The position numbers and the translations under genes were made by a program. This document shows, in pieces, positions 36,721 through 45,840 of a stretch of 64,000 bases of DNA. Within the stretch, counting starts at the first letter, position 1. Every line of letters starts with the position of its first letter. The notes beneath the pieces were generated by a model. The model did no database searches. It was not told the DNA's origin and worked only from the letters and a program-made list of their open reading frames with translations. The stretch comes from Lysinibacillus fusiformis (GTDB taxonomy: Bacteria; Bacillota; Bacilli; Bacillales_A; Planococcaceae), in NCBI RefSeq assembly GCF_003049525.1, contig NZ_PYWL01000010.1, positions 1 to 64,000 on the forward strand, read 5' to 3'.

Positions 36721-38349
36721 ATGGAAGACAATCATTCTTTTAGTCATAATTTATTATTTCATTTAGTAGATATTGACTGTATTTCACAGAGCTACCCTTT
36801 TATTTGCCCATCACACCATACGATGATACTTTTTACGGATGGCTGTGGGACATTAACGATAGATGACAATCCCTATTTGGTGACCAAAGGAAAGATTTTT
36901 CTTATACAACCTCATTCCATGATCGATTTATCGGCTCTAACAAATGAATTCTGTTTCTATAAAATAACCTTTACAGCTTTCCAGCTACAACAGGAGCTAC
37001 CTTCTCCTTATCTAGGGCCTATTTTTTCTGCTGAAGTGGAGCATACCGTTTATCCGAATACACGGTTTATCCGTCTTACAGAAGATCTATATCAATTAAA
37101 GACCAAATCGGATTATTTTAAACAGCAAGGCGTTTTATATGAACTATTACATTTATTATTTGAACATCAGCTTCATAGAAATGTCCAATTAACTATGACG
37201 AAGGCAGTCGAGGAAACGATCAACTATATACATAAATATTATCAACAGCCTTTAACAGTTAAGATGCTAGCTGAACTTGCTCATATCGCCCAATGGCAAT
37301 ATAGTACAATCTTTCAAACTTTAACAGGGAAGAAGCCGCTAGATTATATTACAGAATTACGTCTTACAAACGCAAAGGAATTATTACTACAAACTAATGA
37401 GCCATTAAAGGATATTGCACAACAAGTTGGATTTGATGATGAATATTATTTTAATCGCCGCTTCCGACAGGTGATCGGTATTCCGCCAAAACAGTTTGCA
37501 CGACAATATAGGCGACGAACAGTGGTAAAAGATTGGACTGGACATGAAGTCATGATCCCATCCGCCCCCCACCGGATTATTTATCACGGAGAAACGTTTG
37601 GGGATATGCTGATCTTTGATGTTCAGCCAATAGGCGGTGACAAGAAGTCTATAAGTAAATCCTTTTATAAAAACCATGTTCCTTCTATTCAAGATGTGGC
37701 CTTTCCCATTAATCTTGAAAAATCTTCGAAGCTAAATCCAGATTTAATTATCTTTACAAATAATGATGAGCAGCAATATCAAGCACTATCATCAATTGCT
37801 CCAACTATTACCTTAAATTCTTGGGATTCGTTAGAGGAACGCATCCTTCTATTAGGACAATGGCTTAGCCAACAACAACGAGCAGAAGATTGGCTAGCCC
37901 GCTATAAAGTCCAAGAAAAATCAATGTGGCAAAAGCTCCAATCAGTCATAGACCCGGGCGAAACAGCAACGGTCTTGACCTTTGATCATGGTAAACGCCT
38001 TTATGTCATGGGCTGTACAGGTCTATCCCCTGCTCTTTTTCATCCAGATGGATTTCAGCCTCACCAGCAAGTTAAAAAATTGCTTCAATCAGGCAATGGA
38101 TATAAAGAAATACCGATAGATCACTTACCAAAGTATGTTGGTGATCGAATTTTCCTGCTCTTATCGGATAAACCCGACTCGCAAATGGCCACGATGGAAT
38201 TAATGAATAGCGATATTTGGAAGGATCTCAAGGCTGTACAGAAAAACCACGTATATTTAGTAGATGCAACAAAGTGGAATTATAGCGATGCCTTTACGAG
38301 AGAAAAGTTACTTGGCGCATTACCGAGATTATTAATTACAACAAAGTAA
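36721..38349 (+). CDS. AraC regulator with C-terminal siderophore-binding domain (no signal peptide)
   Basis: 542 residues: N-terminal AraC sensor (1-165), double helix-turn-helix (about 170-265: AHIAQWQYSTIFQTLTG; VGFDDEYYFNRRFRQVIG), then a binding-protein domain (about 270-542) directly joined by RRRTVVKDWTGHEVMIP. That domain parallels the upstream lipoprotein segment by segment: RIIYHGETFGDML against RVVYHGEGYGDVL, DVAFPINLEKSSKLNPDLIIF against DVGFPINVEQTLSLKPDLIII. It therefore looks like a copy of the receptor, minus its signal peptide, attached to a regulator, and should act as a cytoplasmic sensor as in Btr. The next AraC fusion follows after 26 bases, probably in one transcript. 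Confidence 0.88.
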   Translation: MEDNHSFSHNLLFHLVDIDCISQSYPFICPSHHTMILFTDGCGTLTIDDNPYLVTKGKIFLIQPHSMIDLSALTNEFCFYKITFTAFQLQQELPSPYLGPIFSAEVEHTVYPNTRFIRLTEDLYQLKTKSDYFKQQGVLYELLHLLFEHQLHRNVQLTMTKAVEETINYIHKYYQQPLTVKMLAELAHIAQWQYSTIFQTLTGKKPLDYITELRLTNAKELLLQTNEPLKDIAQQVGFDDEYYFNRRFRQVIGIPPKQFARQYRRRTVVKDWTGHEVMIPSAPHRIIYHGETFGDMLIFDVQPIGGDKKSISKSFYKNHVPSIQDVAFPINLEKSSKLNPDLIIFTNNDEQQYQALSSIAPTITLNSWDSLEERILLLGQWLSQQQRAEDWLARYKVQEKSMWQKLQSVIDPGETATVLTFDHGKRLYVMGCTGLSPALFHPDGFQPHQQVKKLLQSGNGYKEIPIDHLPKYVGDRIFLLLSDKPDSQMATMELMNSDIWKDLKAVQKNHVYLVDATKWNYSDAFTREKLLGALPRLLITTK

Positions 38350-38375
38350 TATAAATTCAAGGGGTGACATTTTAC

Positions 38376-39563
38376 ATGAAAACAGAAAGTATGACAGATA
38401 GAATGACGACGCAAATATCATTAAAGGATATACGTGATTATATTGCTAAAAACCATCATCAGCCTCTCACGATTGAGCATCTCGCAATCATTTCTGGTCT
38501 AAGCTCTAGCTACTTTGGAGAGGCCTTTAAAAGGGCATTTGGGCTAAGTGCCACAGATTATTTAACAGAGCTGCGTATTGGACATGCCAAACAATTATTG
38601 CGTGATACCGACCTATTACTGCGTGATATTGCTAGAGAAGTTGGCTACAGTGACGAATTTTATTTTAGCCGTAAATTTAAAAAGGAGGTGGGGGTTTCAC
38701 CTTCTGCTTTCAGTAAATTAGCGCGCCAGCGTATTTCTACCTTCTCTGTGTCTACTATCGGAAATTTATTAGCTCTTGGCATCATTCCCGTTGCGGCTCC
38801 ACTGAATGCTAAATGGAGTCCTTATTATTACAATCATTATCAGGACAAAATCCAAGTGCATGTGAATATATTTGATGCAGAATCAGAGGATAATTTTAGA
38901 AAATTAGCCTCAGCCAAGCCTGATATTCATATTTTTCAAGAAGAGCCCTCTCTTTCCATGCTTGATTGGCTTCAAACAATTGGCATTAAAAGTGTTTATA
39001 TAGAAGCTAAGGATTGGCGAACACAACTAAGAGAAATAGCCGTTGCTGTCAAAAGGCAAAGCGTGTGTGAGTATTTCATACAGTCCTACGAACAAAAGGT
39101 ATTAGAGGCTAAGCAAGAAATTAAACAAGTGACCAAGGAAGATAGTTTTGCCGTTCTACGATTATGTGGCGATCAATTATTTTTATATTGCAATAAAGGG
39201 ATTCAGGATGTCCTATTTACAGATTTGCAGCTCTACCCTATTGATGGGCAACAACAAACATGTAACGAGCTAATTACGCTTGATCAGTTAGTAGACATAA
39301 ACCCAGATCGTTTACTATTTATCGTTTGTCCAGATTCTCAGACTCGAAATTATTGGCTTACTTTACAATACCTTGATCGTTGGAAAGAGCTCCAGGCTGT
39401 AAAAAATGGACATGTCTATGTTTTGCCATCAAATCCTTGGTTTGAATACTCTGCTATTGCGATAAATCGAATGCTAGATGAAATGTTGCTCATGTTTACC
39501 GGAAAAAATCCAAACTCTTTTCCTGTCCCCGTCCATGGTATCGTATCCGATAGTGAATTATAA
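38376..39563 (+). CDS. Short AraC regulator with siderophore-binding domain, lacking the N-terminal sensor
   Basis: 395 residues. The protein starts almost at once with the double helix-turn-helix (about 15-115: SGLSSSYFGEAFKRAFG; VGYSDEFYFSRKFKKEVG) and continues into a binding-protein domain (about 120-375: STIGNLLALGIIPVAAPLNAKWSPYYYNHY; AKPDIHIFQEEP; AVKNGHVYVLPSNPWFEY). It lacks the roughly 160-residue N-terminal domain of its neighbours. ATG at 38376 has GGGGTGA eight bases upstream; the GTG at 38364 is part of that site. It is probably co-transcribed with the preceding AraC fusion and is followed by a Fur-controlled lipoprotein gene. Confidence 0.87.
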   Translation: MKTESMTDRMTTQISLKDIRDYIAKNHHQPLTIEHLAIISGLSSSYFGEAFKRAFGLSATDYLTELRIGHAKQLLRDTDLLLRDIAREVGYSDEFYFSRKFKKEVGVSPSAFSKLARQRISTFSVSTIGNLLALGIIPVAAPLNAKWSPYYYNHYQDKIQVHVNIFDAESEDNFRKLASAKPDIHIFQEEPSLSMLDWLQTIGIKSVYIEAKDWRTQLREIAVAVKRQSVCEYFIQSYEQKVLEAKQEIKQVTKEDSFAVLRLCGDQLFLYCNKGIQDVLFTDLQLYPIDGQQQTCNELITLDQLVDINPDRLLFIVCPDSQTRNYWLTLQYLDRWKELQAVKNGHVYVLPSNPWFEYSAIAINRMLDEMLLMFTGKNPNSFPVPVHGIVSDSEL

Positions 39564-39570
39564 TTCCATT

Positions 39571-39585
39571 TGAGAATGATTATCA
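39571..39585. promoter_or_regulatory. Fur box upstream of lipoprotein-esterase genes
   Basis: TGAGAATGATTATCA matches the Fur box at 14 of 15 positions, 23 bases before the ATG. Confidence 0.78.
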
Positions 39586-39608
39586 ACGGAAGGAGACATT
39601 GAACTACA

Positions 39609-40601
39609 ATGAAACACAATGGTCGTAATCAAGCGATTATAAAAGCTGTCTATATTCTGGCCACTTTAATGCTAGCTATTGGATTACTTTCTGCCTGCAA
39701 TGCCCAATCAAGCAATAACGAAGAAAAGGTAGAAACACAGGTAAACTCAAACAATATTAAGGAGCAAAGAGCTTATCCATTAACCATAAAGGATGAGGCT
39801 GGCAATGAAGTAACATTACCAGCTAAGCCCACTAAAATATTCGCACCTGTTTTGGAGGATTCCTTACTAGCTCTTGGTATTAAGCCTACTATGCAATGGT
39901 CGAATGGCGTTAAACCGCAGCTCTATTTACAGGATCAGCTACAAGGTGTACCTGAAATTAGCTTTGCAAGCGGCCCCCCATCTCCTGAAACGATTATGGC
40001 AGATAAGCCAGACTTAATTGTTTTGCATAATTCGTTTTATATTGAAAATGGCACATATGAAAAATACGCAAAAATTGCACCAACCTATGTGTTCAAAAAT
40101 GCAGCAACTGATATAAAAGGTTCAATTAAAGTGTTAGGGCAATTACTAGACGAGCCCGCTAAAGCACAGCAAGCTATACAGAATTATCAAGAAAAGGTTG
40201 ATGTAGCAAAATCAAAGCTGGCTTCCAAAACGGAAGGCAAAAAAGTAGCGTTAATTCGCTTTAACGCCAAAGGGATGTTTTTCATGACAGATGAATATTT
40301 CAGTGGGTATGTATTAACACACGAATTAGGGTTCGAGCAAAGTAGCTACGTGAAAAATGGTGCGTTTGAAGTATCTTTGGAAATTCTACCTGAGCTAGAT
40401 GCCGATTATATTTTCCTGATCAATGATGGCAATCTTGGAAATCCATTTATCAATGAACTGAAGGACAGTACTATCTGGCAAAGTACAGATGCCTTCAAAA
40501 GTAATCAGGTATTTGAAACATCTGAGGATTATTGGCTAAATGGTGGTATCCATGCACAAGGGAAAGTGATAGACGATGTATTGGAGTTTTTAGCGCCATG
40601 A
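39609..40601 (+). CDS. Siderophore-binding lipoprotein
   Basis: 330 residues. The signal peptide has lipobox LLSAC. The binding-protein domain has TIKDEAGNEVTLPAKPTKIFAPVLEDSLLALGIKPTMQW, DKPDLIVLHNSFYIENGTYEKYAKIAPTYVF and LDADYIFLINDG. AGGAG lies 13 bases before ATG, which is long but is the only good candidate. Its stop overlaps the start of the esterase gene as ATGA, so receptor and esterase are translationally coupled. This suggests the ligand is a trilactone siderophore such as bacillibactin or enterobactin (inference). Confidence 0.9.
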   Translation: MKHNGRNQAIIKAVYILATLMLAIGLLSACNAQSSNNEEKVETQVNSNNIKEQRAYPLTIKDEAGNEVTLPAKPTKIFAPVLEDSLLALGIKPTMQWSNGVKPQLYLQDQLQGVPEISFASGPPSPETIMADKPDLIVLHNSFYIENGTYEKYAKIAPTYVFKNAATDIKGSIKVLGQLLDEPAKAQQAIQNYQEKVDVAKSKLASKTEGKKVALIRFNAKGMFFMTDEYFSGYVLTHELGFEQSSYVKNGAFEVSLEILPELDADYIFLINDGNLGNPFINELKDSTIWQSTDAFKSNQVFETSEDYWLNGGIHAQGKVIDDVLEFLAP

Positions 40602-41398
40602 CAACAATGACAAAAAAACCATATGTATCAGAAACTTATTTTGAATATACCATGACATCCCACAACCAGTTAGACTATCGACTATTAATTGCAAACCCGA
40701 CAGATGCACCACCAGCAGATGGTTATGCGGTTATTTATGTACTAGATGGAGATGCTCTTTTCCCAACGCTTGCAGAGGCGGTAAAATTACAAACGCGCAA
40801 ACCAAAAGGCTATGAGCCCATTCTTGTTATTGGTATTGGCTATCCCTCTAAGGAACCCTTTGATATGGAACGACGCTGCAATGATTTTACCCTGCCTGTT
40901 AGTGACGGAAAGCTGCCAGCACGTCCAGATGGAACTCCTTGGCCACCAAACGGCAAAGCCAATGAGTTTCTAGACTTTATTGAACATGAACTAATGCCTG
41001 CTGTCGAAAAAGAATGGCCCATCAACAAAAAGAAACAAGCGGTTGTTGGTCATTCCTTAGGAGGTCTTTTCACACTATATGCTTTATGTGCAAGACCTCA
41101 TTTATTCAGTCATATTGTAGCTGGCAGTCCCTCTGTTTGGTGGGCTGACAATGCGGTACTAAAAGTAATAGACCAATTTTCTGAAGATTGGAACGGTCAG
41201 CATGCTATTAATCTCTTACTCACAATCGGTGCTAACGAGTTGCCTGATATGTTAGAGGGAGCTGATTTAGCGGCTGAACGACTGAAGCGTTTAAGTGACC
41301 AAAACATTTATACTAATTATGTGAAGTTTGATGAGGAGGACCATGTGAGCGTCCTACCTTGTATGCTTGGTCGACTTCCACGATTTTTAGATACTTAA
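40598..41398 (+). CDS. Ferri-siderophore esterase-like alpha/beta hydrolase
   Basis: 266 residues, similar in layout to the Fes/IroE/BesA group that hydrolyses trilactone siderophores to release iron in the cytoplasm. The nucleophile serine lies in VVGHSLGGLFTLYAL, followed by HIVAGSPSVWWAD, and the catalytic histidine is probably in EEDHVSVLP. There is no signal peptide. The start at 40598 overlaps the preceding stop (ATGA); the frame is open from 40532, but that stretch lies inside the lipoprotein gene. It is the only enzyme of iron release seen in this locus. Exact ester specificity is not readable. Confidence 0.85.
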   Translation: MTTMTKKPYVSETYFEYTMTSHNQLDYRLLIANPTDAPPADGYAVIYVLDGDALFPTLAEAVKLQTRKPKGYEPILVIGIGYPSKEPFDMERRCNDFTLPVSDGKLPARPDGTPWPPNGKANEFLDFIEHELMPAVEKEWPINKKKQAVVGHSLGGLFTLYALCARPHLFSHIVAGSPSVWWADNAVLKVIDQFSEDWNGQHAINLLLTIGANELPDMLEGADLAAERLKRLSDQNIYTNYVKFDEEDHVSVLPCMLGRLPRFLDT

Positions 41399-41401
41399 CT
41401 A

Positions 41402-41446
41402 ATCAAAAAGCCAAGTAGTTTTTACAAATCTACTTGGCTTTTTGAT
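41402..41446. terminator. Bidirectional terminator between esterase and SLH protein genes
   Basis: Perfect 17-base arms (41402-41418 with 41430-41446) and an 11-base loop, with T-runs on both strands. It closes the iron locus on the right and the SLH gene on the left. Confidence 0.92.
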
Positions 41447-41448
41447 AA

Positions 41449-44400
41449 TTATTGAATGGAAGGATCTTTATAACCAACCTTCGCATAGAACTTGTGGAAA
41501 TTACCATATTTATCTTCTAATACAATTGTCACCCAGTCACCATTGAAGAATTTAGCTGGATGTGTAAGTTCTTTTGTAACACGAGCTACATTTGTCGCAA
41601 CTGTTCCTGTTCCCTTTGATAAAGAACTGTTTGAACCATGTAAGACTGCTTGAATCACTTGTGCAGGAGTTCTACCTGTAATAACTGAAGCATCTGTTCC
41701 AGTAGTATCAGATAAATAATAATACTTCAATAATTCACCATTTTCATAGAATTGCGAATCAGAGCCAAGTAAATCAAATGTTGCCTGTACTTTTCTATCG
41801 TCGCCTGGTGAAGTCAAATAGGTTAGTTTTATTTCCATAAACTTCGCATCCAATGTTCTGTATAAATATTGGCCAGTATTGACAAACTTATGGCCTTCAT
41901 AGCCTGGAATCATGAAGTCTCGAGTTTCCTCTTTCATTGTAACTTTTATCGTTTGATTTGCATCACTTAATGTTTTTGGTTTAATAATGAGCTTACTCTC
42001 TTTAGTGGTATCTGTCCCAACAGTATAAGTAACTGACTCGTATTTAGCTGTCACATCTACCTCATTACCATTGATATCCTTTGAGGTAATTGTCAAAATA
42101 TCTGCTAAATCAACACCTGGATTTTCAAGTTTGGACTTACCATTTTCATCTCGCATTATTGTTTCATTAAACGTGATTGTAAATGTATCATCGCTATTAC
42201 GATAGATAAGTCCTGGGTATTGTTTATTGTCCATTGGAGAAACCATTCCAATGCTTGGTGGTGTACCATCCGAATAGAAGTTATGCTTCATCAAGCCATC
42301 AGATGTTCGATCATGGTCATTATATGAATCATTCGCCTTATAGATTGTGAAATTGCCAGGAGTGTCCTCTACACCTACATAAACGACATATTCTGTATGT
42401 GGTTTAAGGGATACACCTCTCGCATCCAATGTCCCTGAAAGACCTTTCCCAATTTTTTCAACCGATGGGCTAGCTTTAAGTTTTGATTCTAAATATTTTT
42501 CATCTGCGGGTGCAGTTAGATTGGCATCCGGATTATCAATTAGATTGCCATCCTTATCTTTAATTCTTCTTTCAACAAACCAGTAATGAACTTTTGCTGT
42601 TTCATTTGTTTCGAAGCTAATAGTAGCCTTTGTATCATCTTTTTCTTTTGCTTTAATCTCTATATTACGTAGTAAAGGAGCTTTAGTATCTTCAAATACT
42701 GTCTTAGGACCCGCGATTTTAGAAAGTTCTCCACCACGATCTCTTAGCACCATATAAATAGTATAACTATTAAACGGATCAAGTTTATTTTGTTCAATAG
42801 AGACAGGGAATTTTTGTGTAGCTGTTTCCAAATCTGCAGTACCTGAACCTCGTTGGATATAAATATCCTTTCCACCAATCTGGAAATAACCAGATTTACT
42901 AGAATCATTCCCAAATTCATTAATAAAGTCACGTTCTGTAATTTTATGATCTGTTAAATATTGTTGGAAAGTCTTCGTTTCACCATTATCTACTACTGTA
43001 CTTGGTAGTATCATATAATAATATGTCCCGGCCTTATTCGGTTTAAATTCGATTTCAGCTCGTCGGAAACCATCAGATTCATCTGTTTTATTAATTGTAT
43101 TTACAATTGTTACTACTGGCATTACAGTATCTTCATGTCTATACTCAGCATAATTACGAATAGGGTCACCTGGCTTCACCGTATTCGTGTTTTCAAATGC
43201 ATTATCTGCTAAGTCTTTGACACCTGGTAAAACCGTTACACGTAATGTATCACCATTAACAAAACCTGTATCAGATGGAATTGTTAATAATACTTTTTTA
43301 TCCCCTGCTTTATACTCAACAGCTGAAGGTTTAATTCCTTTTTCTCCAGTTACATTTACAATAACTGTACCCGTTAATAAGTAATTATTAATATCGTTAG
43401 CACTTGCAGGATCTAATGCCTCACTCACAGTCAATTCAAACTGATTATTGCTCTTTCTAACTAATTTACCTTGTTCAACATATGGATTAATATTATCAAG
43501 CTCACCAGTTTTAAAATCCTTTACAACAGCAGGATCTACAGAGTAGTTTCCTGAATCGTCCTTCATTACGACATAGAGCTGATAATCTGTCTCCGGATCA
43601 AGTCCTGTTAAGATTCCAGTTATGCCAAGTTCACCAGCTTTTGCTTTCCCTTGACCTGTTGGGTTAGCGACGATGTCTGCCGTTGTCGGGTCAGCTGCTG
43701 TTGTTTTCTTACGAACATAGTAGTAATAATCTCCAGGTTCACTTGCTGCAAATTTGAATTCAGCTCTTGTGCCTCCGTGTAAAGGTGTAACTTGTAAAGA
43801 TTTCACTACTGGCGGTGATGCATCTTTCATCTGGAATGATTGTGACACAATATCAGATGCATTTTTCGAGCCGTCTACCACCATGATGTAGATGACATAT
43901 TCTTTTTTCTCACCTAGATTGGATACTTTAACGGAGTTTGTACCTTTTACAGCGGCACCACTTCCATAAGCTACGTTTTCATTTGAAAGGTGATTAACCA
44001 TTTCACGTTTATTTGGTACTTCGGCACCTTTTTCACGGACAATATAATAGTACGTACCGACTTCATCGGATGTGAAGTCCGCCTGAATCTCACTGCCATT
44101 TAGCACTTTGACATTTGTAATGCTAACGATAGGTTTTGTTTTATCATCAGGGTTTTGATTCTCGTTTTCATCTTTATCAATTGGTTTGCCATCTGGATCA
44201 GTAATACTGCCTATATTATCTTTATCATCAAGGAAATCGTCGAAGATATTATTCGGTGAACCATCCTTAGGTAAGATGACCTTATCGATATACGTATAAT
44301 CTCCAATATCGATTTTACCGTATAAATTATCCACAAATAATGTGCCAATTCGACCGTAGATATATAATTCAAGATCTGTGCGGCTATTGTAGTTGATCCA

Positions 44401-45801
44401 ATCAATATTTCCTGAACCATAAATTGTTAGCGGTGTTTCTGTAGTAAGATTTAACGTACCAATATAGCCTTCAATTTCAAATTCGCGCACACTTCCTATA
44501 ATGTCTACACGTGGTAATTTCATATTGGATTCGATTTTTGTACCTGTTTGAGATACTACTAGTCTCGAAACAGTACTGTTATAAAATTCAAGATGCTTTT
44601 CAACATTTTTCATTTCCTGTTTTTCGTTAGACCAGTTGACAAAAGGCTTATCTTTTTCAGGTTTTTGATTCGTCCAATTCTGAAGATCGTTTGTTGAATT
44701 GTTAATAGATGAATCCTCACCCTTAGTATTATCAGGATCTGACCAGTTGATAAATGATATATTGTTACTTGCCACACGTCCAATTGATAAAGGCTGATTA
44801 TAAGTAGTAGCCCCTAAATGTAATGGTGGACGAACTGTTTCATTGACAAACATAGTACCAGTCATCTTCAGATTATTAAATTCAATATAATTACCATTAA
44901 CTTCGATAGTAGCACCTAATGAACCTTGATCCCCATCGAAATCAAGGAAATCCTTGCTTGTACCACTAGCATTTATAGTTAATTTAGAAATGGATAGAAT
45001 CTTCTTACTAGAAAGAGTCCCTTCAATATATGCACCCTTTAAAACTGGAGCATTATAGTCGTTAAAAATATGTGAAAGGTTTTCTGCTTTATAAGCCTTC
45101 CCATTTATATAAACGGCATCATCATCGACACTTGTAATTTTGTAAGATGTTTCATTATTTTTCTTTTCTTGTGAACGGACAACAAAAGAAGCAAATTGTC
45201 CACGATTTACAGGATCAAACGGTGAAAATGTTACAGGTGTCGTTCCTTCCGTAATGTTCAAATCGATTAGTGTTTGAATATAGATTGCATTGCTTGATTT
45301 GCTATCTACATCTTTAAAAATGTTGTTGTAACTAGGAGAAACCTCCAGATGGAATGCTAACACTAATATTTTAGCTAATTCGCCGCGAGTCATTACTTCA
45401 TTGGGCATAAATGTGCCATTTGAATAACCAGACATAATGCCTGCATTTTGCAGTGCCGCTACAGATTTATAAAAATCGCTCCCCTTCGGAACATCTTTAT
45501 AATAAGGGTCTTGGACATTTCTAGTATCCAATTTTAATGCAGTAGCCAGCATTTTTGCTACTTGTCCACGAGTTACATTGACATCTGGACGGAAGGTATT
45601 ATCGGCAAACCCGTTAATTACGCCCTGAGAATACAATTTTAATATATCGTTATAATGAACCGAGTATTGATCTATGTCTGTAAAGGGAGAAGTAGCCGCT
45701 GCCGCCTTTTGTGGTGAAGGTACTACAACAGCAATCCCACTTGAAGCAAATACTGTTGCTATCAAGGCTTTATTTACTTTTTGGATTTTAGATTTATCCA
45801 T
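41449..45801 (-). CDS. S-layer homology (SLH) surface protein with beta-solenoid and Ig/FN3-like repeats
   Basis: 1450 residues. A signal peptide (ending near KAAAATS) is followed by three SLH domains (about 35-210: FTDIDQYSVHYNDILKLYSQGVINGFADNTF; YKDVPKGSDFYKSVAALQNAGIMSGYSNGTF; FKDVDSKSSNAIYIQTLIDLNI), which bind pyruvylated wall polymer. Next comes a beta-rich module shared with the secreted protein at 20466-22112 (about 235-540), then at least four Ig/FN3-like repeats marked by YYY-V-R or a similar core, and an SbsA-type Ig-like domain (VSEALDPASANDINNYLL). The start at 45801 has AAGGA eight bases upstream; the frame opens at 45840. The role is a structural or adhesive wall protein; the partner is unknown. 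Confidence 0.9.
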   Translation of the reverse strand: MDKSKIQKVNKALIATVFASSGIAVVVPSPQKAAAATSPFTDIDQYSVHYNDILKLYSQGVINGFADNTFRPDVNVTRGQVAKMLATALKLDTRNVQDPYYKDVPKGSDFYKSVAALQNAGIMSGYSNGTFMPNEVMTRGELAKILVLAFHLEVSPSYNNIFKDVDSKSSNAIYIQTLIDLNITEGTTPVTFSPFDPVNRGQFASFVVRSQEKKNNETSYKITSVDDDAVYINGKAYKAENLSHIFNDYNAPVLKGAYIEGTLSSKKILSISKLTINASGTSKDFLDFDGDQGSLGATIEVNGNYIEFNNLKMTGTMFVNETVRPPLHLGATTYNQPLSIGRVASNNISFINWSDPDNTKGEDSSINNSTNDLQNWTNQKPEKDKPFVNWSNEKQEMKNVEKHLEFYNSTVSRLVVSQTGTKIESNMKLPRVDIIGSVREFEIEGYIGTLNLTTETPLTIYGSGNIDWINYNSRTDLELYIYGRIGTLFVDNLYGKIDIGDYTYIDKVILPKDGSPNNIFDDFLDDKDNIGSITDPDGKPIDKDENENQNPDDKTKPIVSITNVKVLNGSEIQADFTSDEVGTYYYIVREKGAEVPNKREMVNHLSNENVAYGSGAAVKGTNSVKVSNLGEKKEYVIYIMVVDGSKNASDIVSQSFQMKDASPPVVKSLQVTPLHGGTRAEFKFAASEPGDYYYYVRKKTTAADPTTADIVANPTGQGKAKAGELGITGILTGLDPETDYQLYVVMKDDSGNYSVDPAVVKDFKTGELDNINPYVEQGKLVRKSNNQFELTVSEALDPASANDINNYLLTGTVIVNVTGEKGIKPSAVEYKAGDKKVLLTIPSDTGFVNGDTLRVTVLPGVKDLADNAFENTNTVKPGDPIRNYAEYRHEDTVMPVVTIVNTINKTDESDGFRRAEIEFKPNKAGTYYYMILPSTVVDNGETKTFQQYLTDHKITERDFINEFGNDSSKSGYFQIGGKDIYIQRGSGTADLETATQKFPVSIEQNKLDPFNSYTIYMVLRDRGGELSKIAGPKTVFEDTKAPLLRNIEIKAKEKDDTKATISFETNETAKVHYWFVERRIKDKDGNLIDNPDANLTAPADEKYLESKLKASPSVEKIGKGLSGTLDARGVSLKPHTEYVVYVGVEDTPGNFTIYKANDSYNDHDRTSDGLMKHNFYSDGTPPSIGMVSPMDNKQYPGLIYRNSDDTFTITFNETIMRDENGKSKLENPGVDLADILTITSKDINGNEVDVTAKYESVTYTVGTDTTKESKLIIKPKTLSDANQTIKVTMKEETRDFMIPGYEGHKFVNTGQYLYRTLDAKFMEIKLTYLTSPGDDRKVQATFDLLGSDSQFYENGELLKYYYLSDTTGTDASVITGRTPAQVIQAVLHGSNSSLSKGTGTVATNVARVTKELTHPAKFFNGDWVTIVLEDKYGNFHKFYAKVGYKDPSIQ

Positions 45802-45840
45802 TCCACTCTTCCTTTCACTTATGTATTTTGATACGTACAA

